DNA of 64,000 nt. Origin: Acetobacteraceae bacterium. Lineage in GTDB: Bacteria; Pseudomonadota; Alphaproteobacteria; Acetobacterales; Acetobacteraceae. The stretch lies in the NCBI GenBank assembly GCA_021732665.1, contig JAKFUL010000030.1, positions 27,534 to 91,533 of the forward strand, read 5' to 3'. The notes beneath the pieces were generated by a model that worked only from the letters and a program-made list of their open reading frames with translations, was not told where the DNA came from and did no database searches. Numbering within the stretch: position 1 is the stretch's first letter; each line of letters opens with the position of its first letter. The translations under genes were made by a program, and so were the position numbers. This document shows, one piece after another, positions 19,810-28,172 of the stretch.

Positions 19810-20429
19810 AGCGCCTCGCCGTTCCCGCCGGCCGAGAGGCGATCCGAAGCCTGCGCGCCGGCGACATGGTGCTGCTGGATGGCCTGATCACCATCACCGC
19901 CGGCCTGCCCACCATCCAGCGCCTGGTCGAATGCGCCGGCGGCACCCGAGAGCTGCCGCTGCCGCTGGACGGCGCCGCCCTCTTCCACCTCGGCTCCTAC
20001 AGCCAGGAAACGCCGGAGGGCGGCCTCGAAATCCTCTACATGAACCCGACCACCTCCACCCGCTTCAACCCGCTGATGCCCGGCCTCATCCGCCATTTCG
20101 GCCTCAGCATGGTCGGCGGCAAAGGCGGGCTGGACGCGGGCTGCGCCGAAGCCATGGCGGAGGTCGGCTGCGTCTATCTCTCCTTCCTCGGCGGCGGCGC
20201 GGAACTCCACACCTCGGCCATCCGCGAGGTCGTCTCGGTGCACTGGAGCGACCTCGTCGCCCATTACCGCCTGGTGACGCTGCGGGTGGAAGGTCTGGGC
20301 CCGCTCACCGTCGGCATCGACGCCCACGGCCGCAGCCTCTACGCCGACCTGCAGGACACCGCCGCCGCCCGGATGCCGGCGATCCTGGCGGGGCTTGCGG
20401 CGGCGCGGGGTGGCGCGGGAGGCCCTTGA
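19806..20429 (+). CDS. Class I fumarase / L(+)-tartrate dehydratase, beta subunit
   Basis: 207 aa. AGDMVLLDGLITITAGLPTIQRL near the N-terminus and GLSMVGGKGGLD (about residues 99-110) are the signature of the C-terminal half of class I hydro-lyases. FHLGSYSQETPEG replaces the typical YxGP region. It pairs with the upstream iron-sulfur subunit. The protein ends in a Gly/Ala-rich tail just before the hairpin at 20455-20487. Confidence 0.88.
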   Translation: MKRLAVPAGREAIRSLRAGDMVLLDGLITITAGLPTIQRLVECAGGTRELPLPLDGAALFHLGSYSQETPEGGLEILYMNPTTSTRFNPLMPGLIRHFGLSMVGGKGGLDAGCAEAMAEVGCVYLSFLGGGAELHTSAIREVVSVHWSDLVAHYRLVTLRVEGLGPLTVGIDAHGRSLYADLQDTAAARMPAILAGLAAARGGAGGP

Positions 20430-20528
20430 GAGGGACTTCGTCCCCCTCAAACTCCCCCCACCAGGGGCGGGTCGCCCCTGGTGGGGGAGGTCTGGAGGGG
20501 GCAAAGCCCTCTCCAGGCGCCACAAGCG
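20430..20528. repeat. GC-rich REP-like element with strong hairpin between convergent genes
   Basis: 99 bases between two convergent stops. A perfect 15-bp stem (CCCCCACCAGGGGCG at 20455-20469 with CGCCCCTGGTGGGGG at 20473-20487) and a GGT loop dominate. On either side are smaller complementary blocks (GGGACTTCGTCCC at 20432-20444, and GGAGGGGGCAAAGCCCTCTCC at about 20494-20514). The same design, a G/C stem with a GGT or ACC loop plus a GGGCAAAGCCC block, recurs at 56280-56517. It may serve as terminator for both genes. The family membership is inferred from similarity within this window only. Confidence 0.7.
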
Positions 20529-21515
20529 CTAATCCCCGATCCGCGCCCCCGACAGCCGCACCAGCTCGGCATGCCGGCGCAGTTCGGCGGTCAGGTGTTC
20601 GGTCACCCGTTCGGGTGTGCCGCCGAAGACGTCCAGCCCCGTCGCCACCAGCCGCGCCCGCGCCTCCGGCTCGGCCAGGATCTCGTTCACCACGCGGTTC
20701 ATCGCCGTGATGATCGGCGCGGGCGTGCCCTTGGGGAACATCAGGCAGAACCAGGTGCCGAATTCGAGCCCCGGCATGCCCACTTCGGCGGTGGTCGGCA
20801 CATCGGGCAGCGCGGGCGAGCGGCGGTCGCTCAGCACCGCGATGGGCGTGACCTGGCCGGCGCGGACCTGGGGTGCGGCGCCGGTGATGAGGTTGAACAT
20901 CACCTCGATCCGCCCGGCGAAGAGGTCATTGAACCCCTGCGCGATGCCGACATAGGGGACGTGGACCATGTCGGTGCCGGTGCTCTGCCGATACAACTCC
21001 CCCGCCAGGTGCATGGAGCTGCCATTGCCGGATGAGCCAAAGGAGAGTGCCCCTGGCCGCGCCCGCACCAACGCGGTGAACCCAGCCATGTCCCGCACGC
21101 CAAGGGAATTGTTCACCACCAGGATGTTCGGCACGTTCCCCACCATCACCACCGGCTCGAAGTCACGCAGCGGGTCGAAGGGCAGGTCGCGATACATCGC
21201 GGGGTTGGTGGCCAGCGTGCCGGCCCAGCCATAGAGCATGGTGTAGCCATCCGGCGCCGCCCGCGCCGCCAGCCCCGCGCCGACATTGCCATTGGCGCCG
21301 GAGCGGTTGTCCACCACCGTGCGCTGGGGCAGGCGCTTGTCCAGCTCCTGCGCCAGGATGCGGGCGATGGTGTCGGCGGTGCCGGCGCCCCCTGCGGCTG
21401 GCACGATCATGCGGATCGGCCGGTCGGGCCAGCCGGCGGGCAGGTTCTGGGCCAACGCCTGTTGCGCGGTGGCCGCCATGGCGCCCAGCATCAGCCGCCT
21501 GGAAGGGTAGGGCAT
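20529..21515 (-). CDS. Bug/TctC-type solute receptor
   Basis: 328 aa from the ATG at 21515, which has GAGGA 8 bases upstream. Signal peptide MPYPSRRLMLGAMAATAQQALAQN (cut after AQ), then IVPAAGGAGTADTIARILAQEL and DNRSGANGNVGAGLAARAAPDG. The first binding loop is PAAGGAGTAD instead of the usual PFxAGGxxD. LAGELYRQSTGTDMVHVPYVG is the second-lobe signature. Divergent from the opine-dehydrogenase-like gene, so it may deliver that operon's substrate (inference). No TctAB permease lies near. Confidence 0.9.
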   Translation of the reverse strand: MPYPSRRLMLGAMAATAQQALAQNLPAGWPDRPIRMIVPAAGGAGTADTIARILAQELDKRLPQRTVVDNRSGANGNVGAGLAARAAPDGYTMLYGWAGTLATNPAMYRDLPFDPLRDFEPVVMVGNVPNILVVNNSLGVRDMAGFTALVRARPGALSFGSSGNGSSMHLAGELYRQSTGTDMVHVPYVGIAQGFNDLFAGRIEVMFNLITGAAPQVRAGQVTPIAVLSDRRSPALPDVPTTAEVGMPGLEFGTWFCLMFPKGTPAPIITAMNRVVNEILAEPEARARLVATGLDVFGGTPERVTEHLTAELRRHAELVRLSGARIGD

Positions 21516-21632
21516 CGGATCATCCTCGACTGCCATCCTATTCTGCGCGGTCGCCGGCGCCGGGAAAAGGGCCTGGACAGCATGGCCCTCTCCCCGGAAT
21601 GGTTTCGCATCGGGCAGCGGCAAGGATACATC

Positions 21633-22703
21633 ATGCGTTTGAGCATTTTGGGGGCCGGCGCCGTGGGGCCGGGTTCGGCGGCCCTGGCGGCGTCGCGCGG
21701 GCATGCTGTCACCATCTGGTCGCCCTCCGGCCAGGGCGCCGAGGGGCTGGAGGAGTTTACCGCCGAGGGCGTGCTGGAAGGCCGCTTCGCCATCCGCATC
21801 GCCCCCAGCCTGGAGGATGCGCTGGCGCAGGCCCAGGCCGTGCTGCTGGCCGTGCCCGCCTATGCCTTTGCCACGCTGCTGCCGCGCATCGCCGGGGCCT
21901 TGCCATTGGGCACGCCGCTGCTGATCGCCCCCGCCGCCTCGCTCGCGCCGCTGGTGCTGGAAGCGGCGATGGCCCATCGCGGGCCGCGCGCCCCCATCGG
22001 CGCCATGGCCACAACGCCGCTGGGCGGCCGCCGCATCGCCCCCGACCGGGTGCGCGTGGCGATGATCCGCAGCGCGCTGGAGATCGCGGCCATCCCCGCC
22101 GCCGCCGCGCCCTCCATGGCCGCCCTGGCGCATGAGCTGTTCGGCAATCGCTACATCGCCGCGCCCGACGCGCTGCAGGTCGCGCTGATCAACGCCAACC
22201 CCATCATCCACGCCGCCCTGGCGCTGACCAACCTCACCCGCATCGAATACCAGGAGGCCTGGCCGCAATACGGCATGATGACGGAAGGCGCCTGCCGGCT
22301 GATGCAATGCCTGGATGCCGAGCGCACGACGCTGGCCGCCGCCTGGGGCCACGGCATCCCCTCCGTCGCGACCGCGCTGCACCGCGCCAACCAGGTGCCG
22401 GAGGGGCCGTTGCATGCCATGGCCCAGGCCATCGCCCAGGGCCGCGGCGCGGTGCTGGGGCCTACCGACCTCGCCTCGCGCTACATCACCGAGGATGTGC
22501 CCTATGGGCTGACCTTCTACCTGGCGCTGGCCGCCGCGCGCGGGGTGGCCATGCCCGTCACCCGATCCGTGGTCACCGCGCTGGAGGCCTGCTGCGGCCA
22601 GCCTTTGTCTCACAACCCGCTGCTGGAGGGGCTGGACTGGGCCGGCCTGCCCCAGGCCCTGGCGCATGGCCTGGGCCGCGTGGACAGCAAGCCACCGCAA
22701 TGA
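21633..22703 (+). CDS. NAD/NADP octopine/nopaline dehydrogenase family protein
   Basis: 356 aa. The Rossmann motif ILGAGAVGPGSAALAASRGHAVTIW lies at the N-terminus. The C-terminal helical domain contains NANPIIHAALALTN and PSVATALHRANQ, as in opine dehydrogenases and ketopantoate-reductase-like proteins. These enzymes reduce or oxidise a 2-oxo acid/amine pair. The chosen ATG at 21633 follows AAGGATACATC. It heads a four-gene plus-strand operon (to 26390) with a flavin oxidoreductase, a CMD/AhpD protein and a serine hydrolase. Confidence 0.84.
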   Translation: MRLSILGAGAVGPGSAALAASRGHAVTIWSPSGQGAEGLEEFTAEGVLEGRFAIRIAPSLEDALAQAQAVLLAVPAYAFATLLPRIAGALPLGTPLLIAPAASLAPLVLEAAMAHRGPRAPIGAMATTPLGGRRIAPDRVRVAMIRSALEIAAIPAAAAPSMAALAHELFGNRYIAAPDALQVALINANPIIHAALALTNLTRIEYQEAWPQYGMMTEGACRLMQCLDAERTTLAAAWGHGIPSVATALHRANQVPEGPLHAMAQAIAQGRGAVLGPTDLASRYITEDVPYGLTFYLALAAARGVAMPVTRSVVTALEACCGQPLSHNPLLEGLDWAGLPQALAHGLGRVDSKPPQ

Positions 22704-22719
22704 CACTCTCCGCCACAGC

Positions 22720-24138
22720 ATGAACCAGACCAGCCCCCTCGGATTGGCCGCGCATGAGGCCGCGGTGCGGCGCGACCTCGAGATGCTGAACCTGCCGGCC
22801 CGCAACTGGCTGCCGCCGCGGCCCGAGGGCGTGCTGGAGGTGCTGGTGGTCGGCGCGGGCATGAACGGCATCGCCGCCGCGGGCGCCCTGATCATGCGCG
22901 GCATCCGCCACATCGCCGTGCTGGATGACAGCGAGCCGGGGCGGGAAGGCCCCTGGATGACCTATGCGCGGATGGAAATGCTGCGCTCGCCCAAGACGCT
23001 GCCCGGGCCGTGCTTCGGCATCCCCTCGCTGACCTACCGGGCGTATCACGAGGCGCGCTTCGGCCGGCCGGACTGGGACGCGCTGTACAAGATCCCCAAC
23101 CAGCACTGGCAGGATTACCTGGGCTGGCTGCAACGGGTGCTGGCGCTGCCCATCCGCCACGGCGTGAGGCTGGAGCGGCTGACCCCCGCGGATGGCCTGC
23201 TGCGGGCGGAGCTTGCCGGCGGCGGCGAAATCCTCGCGCGGCGCGCTGTGCTGGCAACCGGGCGCGGCGGGGCGGGGGGGCTGTACTGGCCCTCCTTCAT
23301 GGATGCCGCGCTGCGGCCCGACCTCGCCGCCCATACCAACGAGATGATCGATTTCGCGGCGCTTGCCGGAAAACATGTGGCGGTGATCGGCGCCGGCCCC
23401 TCGGCGCTGGACAATGCCGCGGCGGCCATGGAGCACGGCGCGGCCGGGGTGGATGTCTATGTCCGCCGGAAAACCCTGCCGCAGATCAACAAGGGCCGCG
23501 GCTCCGCCCATCCCGGCTTCCACCGGGCGTGGGGCGAGCTGGATGACCTCGATCGCTGGGCCTTCCTGGTCTATGGCCAGGATTTGCAGGCCCCGCCGCC
23601 GCATGAGACGGTGTTCCGGGTGCTTCGGCTTGGGGTGCAAATCCATCTCGGCCATCCGGTGGCGGAGGCGCGGCGCGATGGCGACGAGGTGCTGCTGCGC
23701 CTGGCCGATGGCACCGAGCGGCGGCATGATTTTCTCATCGCCGGCACCGGCTTTCGCGTCGATATGGATGAGGTGCCGGAACTGGCCGGCTTCGCCCCCC
23801 ACATCGCGCGCTGGGGCGACCGTTACACGCCGCCGCCCGAACTGGTGCGCGAGGACCTCGCCGCCTTCCCCTATCTCGGCCCCGGCTTCGAATTGCAGCC
23901 GCGTGGCGCGACCGCTCCGCCGGAACTCGGCCTGATCCACCTGATGAATTACGGCGCCCATGCCAGCTTCGGCGGCATCGCCAGCGACATCCCCGGCGTG
24001 GCCGTGGCGGCGGACCGCCTGGCGGACGCCATCACGCGCCATGCCTTCCGCAAGAATTTCTCTGAATTGCGCGCCGCCGTCGAAGCCTTCGACGAGCCGG
24101 AACTGGAAGGCACGCCCTTCTTCGTGCCCAGGAGCTGA
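22720..24138 (+). CDS. FAD/NAD(P)-dependent oxidoreductase (flavin monooxygenase-like)
   Basis: 472 aa. Two dinucleotide folds are clear: VLVVGAGMNGIAAAGALIMRG near residue 42 (FAD) and VAVIGAGPSALDNAAAAMEHG near residue 220 (NAD(P)H). The spacing fits flavin-containing monooxygenases and N-hydroxylating enzymes. FLIAGTGFRVDMDEVPEL near residue 345 is the typical second FAD contact. The FMO fingerprint FxGxxxHxxx(Y/F) was not found, so it is called only to the superfamily. Start ATG is 16 bases behind the previous stop. Confidence 0.82.
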   Translation: MNQTSPLGLAAHEAAVRRDLEMLNLPARNWLPPRPEGVLEVLVVGAGMNGIAAAGALIMRGIRHIAVLDDSEPGREGPWMTYARMEMLRSPKTLPGPCFGIPSLTYRAYHEARFGRPDWDALYKIPNQHWQDYLGWLQRVLALPIRHGVRLERLTPADGLLRAELAGGGEILARRAVLATGRGGAGGLYWPSFMDAALRPDLAAHTNEMIDFAALAGKHVAVIGAGPSALDNAAAAMEHGAAGVDVYVRRKTLPQINKGRGSAHPGFHRAWGELDDLDRWAFLVYGQDLQAPPPHETVFRVLRLGVQIHLGHPVAEARRDGDEVLLRLADGTERRHDFLIAGTGFRVDMDEVPELAGFAPHIARWGDRYTPPPELVREDLAAFPYLGPGFELQPRGATAPPELGLIHLMNYGAHASFGGIASDIPGVAVAADRLADAITRHAFRKNFSELRAAVEAFDEPELEGTPFFVPRS

Positions 24139-24143
24139 CGATC

Positions 24144-25169
24144 ATGAACGACCTGTTGGACAGGCTTGCCGGCATCACCCCCGGCAGCCCGCTCGATGCC
24201 CTGCGCGCGCTGCGCCCCGATGTACGCGCCGCCGGCGCCGGCAGCGAAGCCGCCATTTTCGACGCCCCCTCCGGCCTGACCAAACCCGAGCGCCATGCCG
24301 TGGCCCTGCATGTCGCCGCCCTGCATGAATGCGCGGAACTGGCCGAGCATCATCGCCACCTCGCCGGCACATCTCCTCGCCTGCCGGCCATGCTGGCGCA
24401 TGCCGAGATGCTGACGCTGCGCCCGCACGAAGCCACGCCCGAGGCGGTGCGGGCGCTGCCCCTGACGCCCTCCGAGATCGTCATGCTTTGCCAGCTCATC
24501 GCCTTCATCGCCTATCAGGCGCGCGCGCTGCATGGGCTGAAATTGCTGGCGGGCGAGCCGGTGGCCGTGGCCGCCCCGGGCGCGATGCCGCAGGGCGGTA
24601 CCTTGGCGTTCGGCTTCACCTCCGAGACGCTGGAATGGCGCGCCTGGGTGCCCGTGCTGGACCTGACCGAGGCCACGCCCGAACAGCAGAAAGTCCTGGA
24701 CGAAAGCCACCCGAAAGCCCGCACCAGCCCCTATTACCTGCTGCTGGTGCAGGAGCCGGAGGTGCTGCGGCAGCGCTCGAAACTCTTCAACACCATCATG
24801 TATGGCCCGCGTGGCGCGGCGAGGGCCGAGCGCGAACTGGCCGCCGCCGCCGAAAGCCGGTTGAATGGCTGCCCCTATTGCCTCTCGGTCCACGCCCAGC
24901 GCTATGTCCAGCTCAAGGGCGACCCGAAGCTGATGGACAGGCTGGTGCAGGACGGCGTGGACGCGCCCATGGACCCACGCTCGCGCGCCATCACCGACCT
25001 CTCGGTGGCGCTCAGCCAAACGCCCCCCAGCGCCGGCCCCGCGCATGTCGAACGGTTGCGCGGCGAGGGGATGGAGGATGACGAAATCCTCGATATCATC
25101 CTCTCCACCGCGATGTTCGCCTGGGCCAACCGACTCATGCAGACCCTGGGCGAACCCGTCCGAACCTGA
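24144..25169 (+). CDS. Two-domain CMD/AhpD-like protein (alkylhydroperoxidase family)
   Basis: 341 aa with two CMD-type domains in one chain. The N-terminal half (LTKPERHAVALHVAALHECAELAEHHR) keeps the helix pattern but has no CxxC. The C-terminal half (ERELAAAAESRLNGCPYCLSVHAQR, about residues 231-255) has the full C-P-Y-C...H active site of AhpD, able to reduce peroxides through a disulfide. In other alphaproteobacteria these two halves are often separate adjacent genes, so this looks like a fusion. It follows the flavin enzyme by 5 bases and may remove peroxide made there (inference). Confidence 0.83.
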   Translation: MNDLLDRLAGITPGSPLDALRALRPDVRAAGAGSEAAIFDAPSGLTKPERHAVALHVAALHECAELAEHHRHLAGTSPRLPAMLAHAEMLTLRPHEATPEAVRALPLTPSEIVMLCQLIAFIAYQARALHGLKLLAGEPVAVAAPGAMPQGGTLAFGFTSETLEWRAWVPVLDLTEATPEQQKVLDESHPKARTSPYYLLLVQEPEVLRQRSKLFNTIMYGPRGAARAERELAAAAESRLNGCPYCLSVHAQRYVQLKGDPKLMDRLVQDGVDAPMDPRSRAITDLSVALSQTPPSAGPAHVERLRGEGMEDDEILDIILSTAMFAWANRLMQTLGEPVRT

Positions 25170-25181
25170 AAGACCCCCCTC

Positions 25182-26390
25182 ATGACCGCAGCCGAGGCCG
25201 TTGGCCTTTCCACCGATCGCCTGGCCCGTATCGATGCCTGGCGCCAGCGCCTGGTGGATGACGGCAAGCTCGCCGGCGCCACGACGCTGGTGATGCGCCG
25301 CGGCCAGGTCGCGCATCTGGGCAGCAGCGGGCTCGCCGACATCGCCCGCGGCGCCGCCATGGCGGCTGACACCATCCACCGCATCTATTCCATGACCAAG
25401 CCGCTGACCTCGGTGGCCATCATGATGCTCTATGAGCTCGGGCTGTTTCAGCTCGACGACCCGATCAGCCGGTTTGTGCCGGCCTTCGCCGGGCAGCGGG
25501 TCTGCACCGGCGGCTCACGCGGGAAGATGGATACGGTGCCGGCCGCGCGCGACATCACCTTTCGCGACCTGCTGACCCACACCTCCGGCCTCACCTATGG
25601 CTTCATGCAATCCACCCTGGTGGATGCGGTGTATCGCGAGCGCGGCATTGAGTTTGGCGGCAATGATACCAGCCTGCGCGAAGTGGTGGAGGCCCTGGCC
25701 GCCCTGCCGCTGATCGCCCAGCCCGGGGCGGAATGGAACTACAGCGTCTCCACCGACGTGCTGGGCTATCTGGTGGAAGTGATTTCCGGCCAGCCCTTCG
25801 CCGAGTTCATGCGGGAGCGGCTGATCGAACCGCTGGGCATGGTCGATACCAGCTTCCAGCTCCCGGCCGAAAAACTCCCGCGCTTCGCCGCCAATTACGC
25901 CCGCGGCAGCACCGGCAAGCTCGTGACGATCGATGACCCCGCCACCAGCCGCTACCTGGAACCGCAGAAGGTGCATTCCGGCGGCGGCGGGCTGCTCTCC
26001 ACCGCCGCCGATTATCTGCGCTTCTGCCGGATGATGCTGAACAAGGGCGAGCTGGACGGGGTGCGCTATCTCGGCCGCAAGACGGTGGAACTCATGATGT
26101 CCAACCATCTGCGCGGCGACATGGCGGCGATGGGCCAGCCGCGCTGGTCGGAAAGCACGGCCGAGGGCATCGGCTTCGGCCTGGGCTTTTCCGTGACCCT
26201 CGACCCGGCGCGGGCGCAGATCCTGGGCAGCCCTGGCGAATGCGCCTGGGGCGGGGCGGCCAGCACCGCCTTCTGGATCGACCCGGCCGAGGAGATGGCG
26301 GTGGTGTTCCTCACCCAGCTCATGCCCTCCACCACCTGGCCTTTGCGGCGGGAATTGCGGGTGCTGACCTATCAGGCGGTGATCGATTAG
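25182..26390 (+). CDS. Serine hydrolase of the beta-lactamase class C / EstB family
   Basis: 402 aa. The nucleophile motif SxxK is Ser70-Met-Thr-Lys73 (IYSMTKPLTS). The second motif is Tyr187-Ser-Val (WNYSVSTDVLGY), a known variant of YxN, and HSGGGGLLSTAADYLRF supplies the third. No signal peptide is seen, so it is likely cytoplasmic and an esterase or amidase rather than a secreted beta-lactamase. It ends the four-gene operon; its stop overlaps the convergent permease gene by 4 bases. Confidence 0.88.
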   Translation: MTAAEAVGLSTDRLARIDAWRQRLVDDGKLAGATTLVMRRGQVAHLGSSGLADIARGAAMAADTIHRIYSMTKPLTSVAIMMLYELGLFQLDDPISRFVPAFAGQRVCTGGSRGKMDTVPAARDITFRDLLTHTSGLTYGFMQSTLVDAVYRERGIEFGGNDTSLREVVEALAALPLIAQPGAEWNYSVSTDVLGYLVEVISGQPFAEFMRERLIEPLGMVDTSFQLPAEKLPRFAANYARGSTGKLVTIDDPATSRYLEPQKVHSGGGGLLSTAADYLRFCRMMLNKGELDGVRYLGRKTVELMMSNHLRGDMAAMGQPRWSESTAEGIGFGLGFSVTLDPARAQILGSPGECAWGGAASTAFWIDPAEEMAVVFLTQLMPSTTWPLRRELRVLTYQAVID

Positions 26391-27289
26391 GCCCGGCGCC
26401 AGCGGCCGCTGAAAGCGGCCGCCGCCACCAGCAACCCGGACAGCACGCCGATCATCCCCGCCGCGTTCACCGCATGGGCGCTGCCGAGTGCCGCCGGCAG
26501 CGGCCCGGCCAGCATATACCCCAGCGCCGCCACCGCCGCCCCCAGCGCGGCACCGCCCAGGATTTGGGTGTTGTAGCGGTTGGTCAGCAGCCGCATGGCG
26601 CTGGCCGGCGCCACCAGCAGCGCCACCACCAGGATGGACCCCACCGCCTCGAAGGCCGCCACGGCGGCGGCGGCCAGCATCAGGTTCAGCACCACATCCA
26701 GCCGCCGCACCGGCAGGCCCAGGCTCACGGCATAGGCGGGGTCGAAGCAGAGCAGTTTCAACGGCTGCCAGAGCAGGGCGGTGGTAACGGCGATCAGCGC
26801 CCCCACCCCGGCCAGCAAAAACACCGCCCGCGGCAGCGCCGCCAGGGCGGTGGCGTCGAACAGCGACGCAATGCCCTCTGCCTGTGGCCAGAGCAGCGTC
26901 TCCATTTGGCCAAACAATACGCAATCCACGTCCAGGTCCACGCTGCGCGCGCCGGTCGCCTCCAGCAGCACAAGCCCGGCGGCGAAGAAGCTGGTGAAGA
27001 CGATGCCGGTGGCCGCCGCTCCCTCCAGCCGTGCCGCGCGGCGTAGCCAGGTGATGAGCCAGGAGGCCAGCAGCGCCGCGATCGCGGCACCCAGCAGCAT
27101 GGGCGCCCCCGCCCGCGCGCCGGTGACGGCAAAGCCGAGCACGATGCCGGGCAGCACCGCATGGGTGATGGCGTCGCCCAGCAGCGCCTCGCGCCGCAGC
27201 ACGAGAAAACTGCCGAGCAGCCCGCAGGTGGCGCCGGCCAGCATGGCGGCCAGCAGGGGGGCGAAATCGAGTTGCAGAAAGGCGGTCAC
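26387..27289 (-). CDS. Metal ABC transporter permease (ZnuB/TroD type)
   Basis: 300 aa from a GTG start at 27289 (VTAFLQLDFAPLLAAMLAG). No in-frame ATG fits: the first lies inside the upstream permease gene. About eight hydrophobic helices are present, with the family landmark LGDAITHAVLPGIVLGF near residue 40 and AFEAVGSILVVALLVAPASA in the EAA-like region. It makes half of the membrane channel for zinc or manganese import. It is the last gene of a minus-strand operon: binding protein, ATPase, permease, permease. A 52-base gap separates it from the first permease, unlike the 4-base overlaps elsewhere in the operon. Confidence 0.87.
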   Translation of the reverse strand: MTAFLQLDFAPLLAAMLAGATCGLLGSFLVLRREALLGDAITHAVLPGIVLGFAVTGARAGAPMLLGAAIAALLASWLITWLRRAARLEGAAATGIVFTSFFAAGLVLLEATGARSVDLDVDCVLFGQMETLLWPQAEGIASLFDATALAALPRAVFLLAGVGALIAVTTALLWQPLKLLCFDPAYAVSLGLPVRRLDVVLNLMLAAAAVAAFEAVGSILVVALLVAPASAMRLLTNRYNTQILGGAALGAAVAALGYMLAGPLPAALGSAHAVNAAGMIGVLSGLLVAAAAFSGRWRRA

Positions 27290-27341
27290 GCCCCCGATGC
27301 CCGAAGCGGCCGAAGGCGGCGAAGGGCTGAATCGGCGGCCA

Positions 27342-28172
27342 TCATGCCCGGCGCACCAGCAAAGCCGCGACGAAAAACGCCGTGCCCACCAGCACCACCG
27401 CGGCCCCGGTCGGCCAGCCCTCATGCCCGGCCGAGATCAGCGCCCCCAGCACGCCGGACACCCCGCCGATCGCGCAACTCGCCGCCAGCATCCCCGGCAG
27501 CCGCTGGTTGAGCAGCCGCGCCGTCGCCGCCGGCAGCACCAGCAGCGCCACCACCAGCACCAGCCCCACCGCCGGCAGGCCCGCGATGCAGACGAGCAGG
27601 ATCAAACCCATCAAGGCCGCATCGGTCACCCGGATGTTCAGGCCCTGCAAGGCGGCGAATTCGGCGTCGAAGCACAGCGCGCGAAACCGTGGGAAGAGCG
27701 CCACTGTCGCGACCACGCAGAACATTGCCAGCAGCCCCGCCGCCCAGGCATCCTCGGTGCGCATGGTCGCGGCCTGGCCCAGGATGAAATGCGACAGCCC
27801 CGCCTGGGCGCCGGCCGGCATGGCCTGCACCACTGAAAGCCCCACCACCCCCAGCGCATAAAAACTGGCCAGCACCACGCCGATGGCCGCGTCCTGCCGA
27901 ATCCTCCCCGTGGCCGCCAGCGCCTGCACCGCCCAAAGCCCCAGCGCGCCGGCGATCGCGCCGCCGATCAGCAAGGGCGGCAGCGCCCGCGGGTCGGTGC
28001 CGAACCAGGCGCCGATCAGCGCCGCCCCCACCACGCCGGGCAGGGCGGCATGGCCCATCGCATCGGCCAGCAAGGCGCGCCCGCGCAGCAGCGCGAAGCA
28101 GCCCACCGCACCCGCCGCCACCCCCAGCGCCGCGCAGCCCAGCAGCACCACCAGCGTGTTGTGGGCGATCAA
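27342..28172 (-). CDS. Metal ABC transporter permease (ZnuB/TroC type)
   Basis: 276 aa, strongly hydrophobic, with LADAMGHAALPGVVGAALIG near residue 35 and LPAVGLVLVVALLVLPAATARLL as the coupling-loop region. It is paralogous to the next permease, and two different permeases are typical of TroCD/MntB-type systems rather than ZnuABC with one ZnuB. The ATG overlaps the ATPase stop by 4 bases. Confidence 0.9.
   Translation of the reverse strand: MIAHNTLVVLLGCAALGVAAGAVGCFALLRGRALLADAMGHAALPGVVGAALIGAWFGTDPRALPPLLIGGAIAGALGLWAVQALAATGRIRQDAAIGVVLASFYALGVVGLSVVQAMPAGAQAGLSHFILGQAATMRTEDAWAAGLLAMFCVVATVALFPRFRALCFDAEFAALQGLNIRVTDAALMGLILLVCIAGLPAVGLVLVVALLVLPAATARLLNQRLPGMLAASCAIGGVSGVLGALISAGHEGWPTGAAVVLVGTAFFVAALLVRRA

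Noticed and set aside
21516..22913. Long minus-strand extension upstream of the Bug receptor at 20529-21515
   Set aside because: It is antisense to the opine-dehydrogenase-like gene and joins the receptor only because no stop occurs. The receptor's signal peptide and ribosome site fix the start at 21515.
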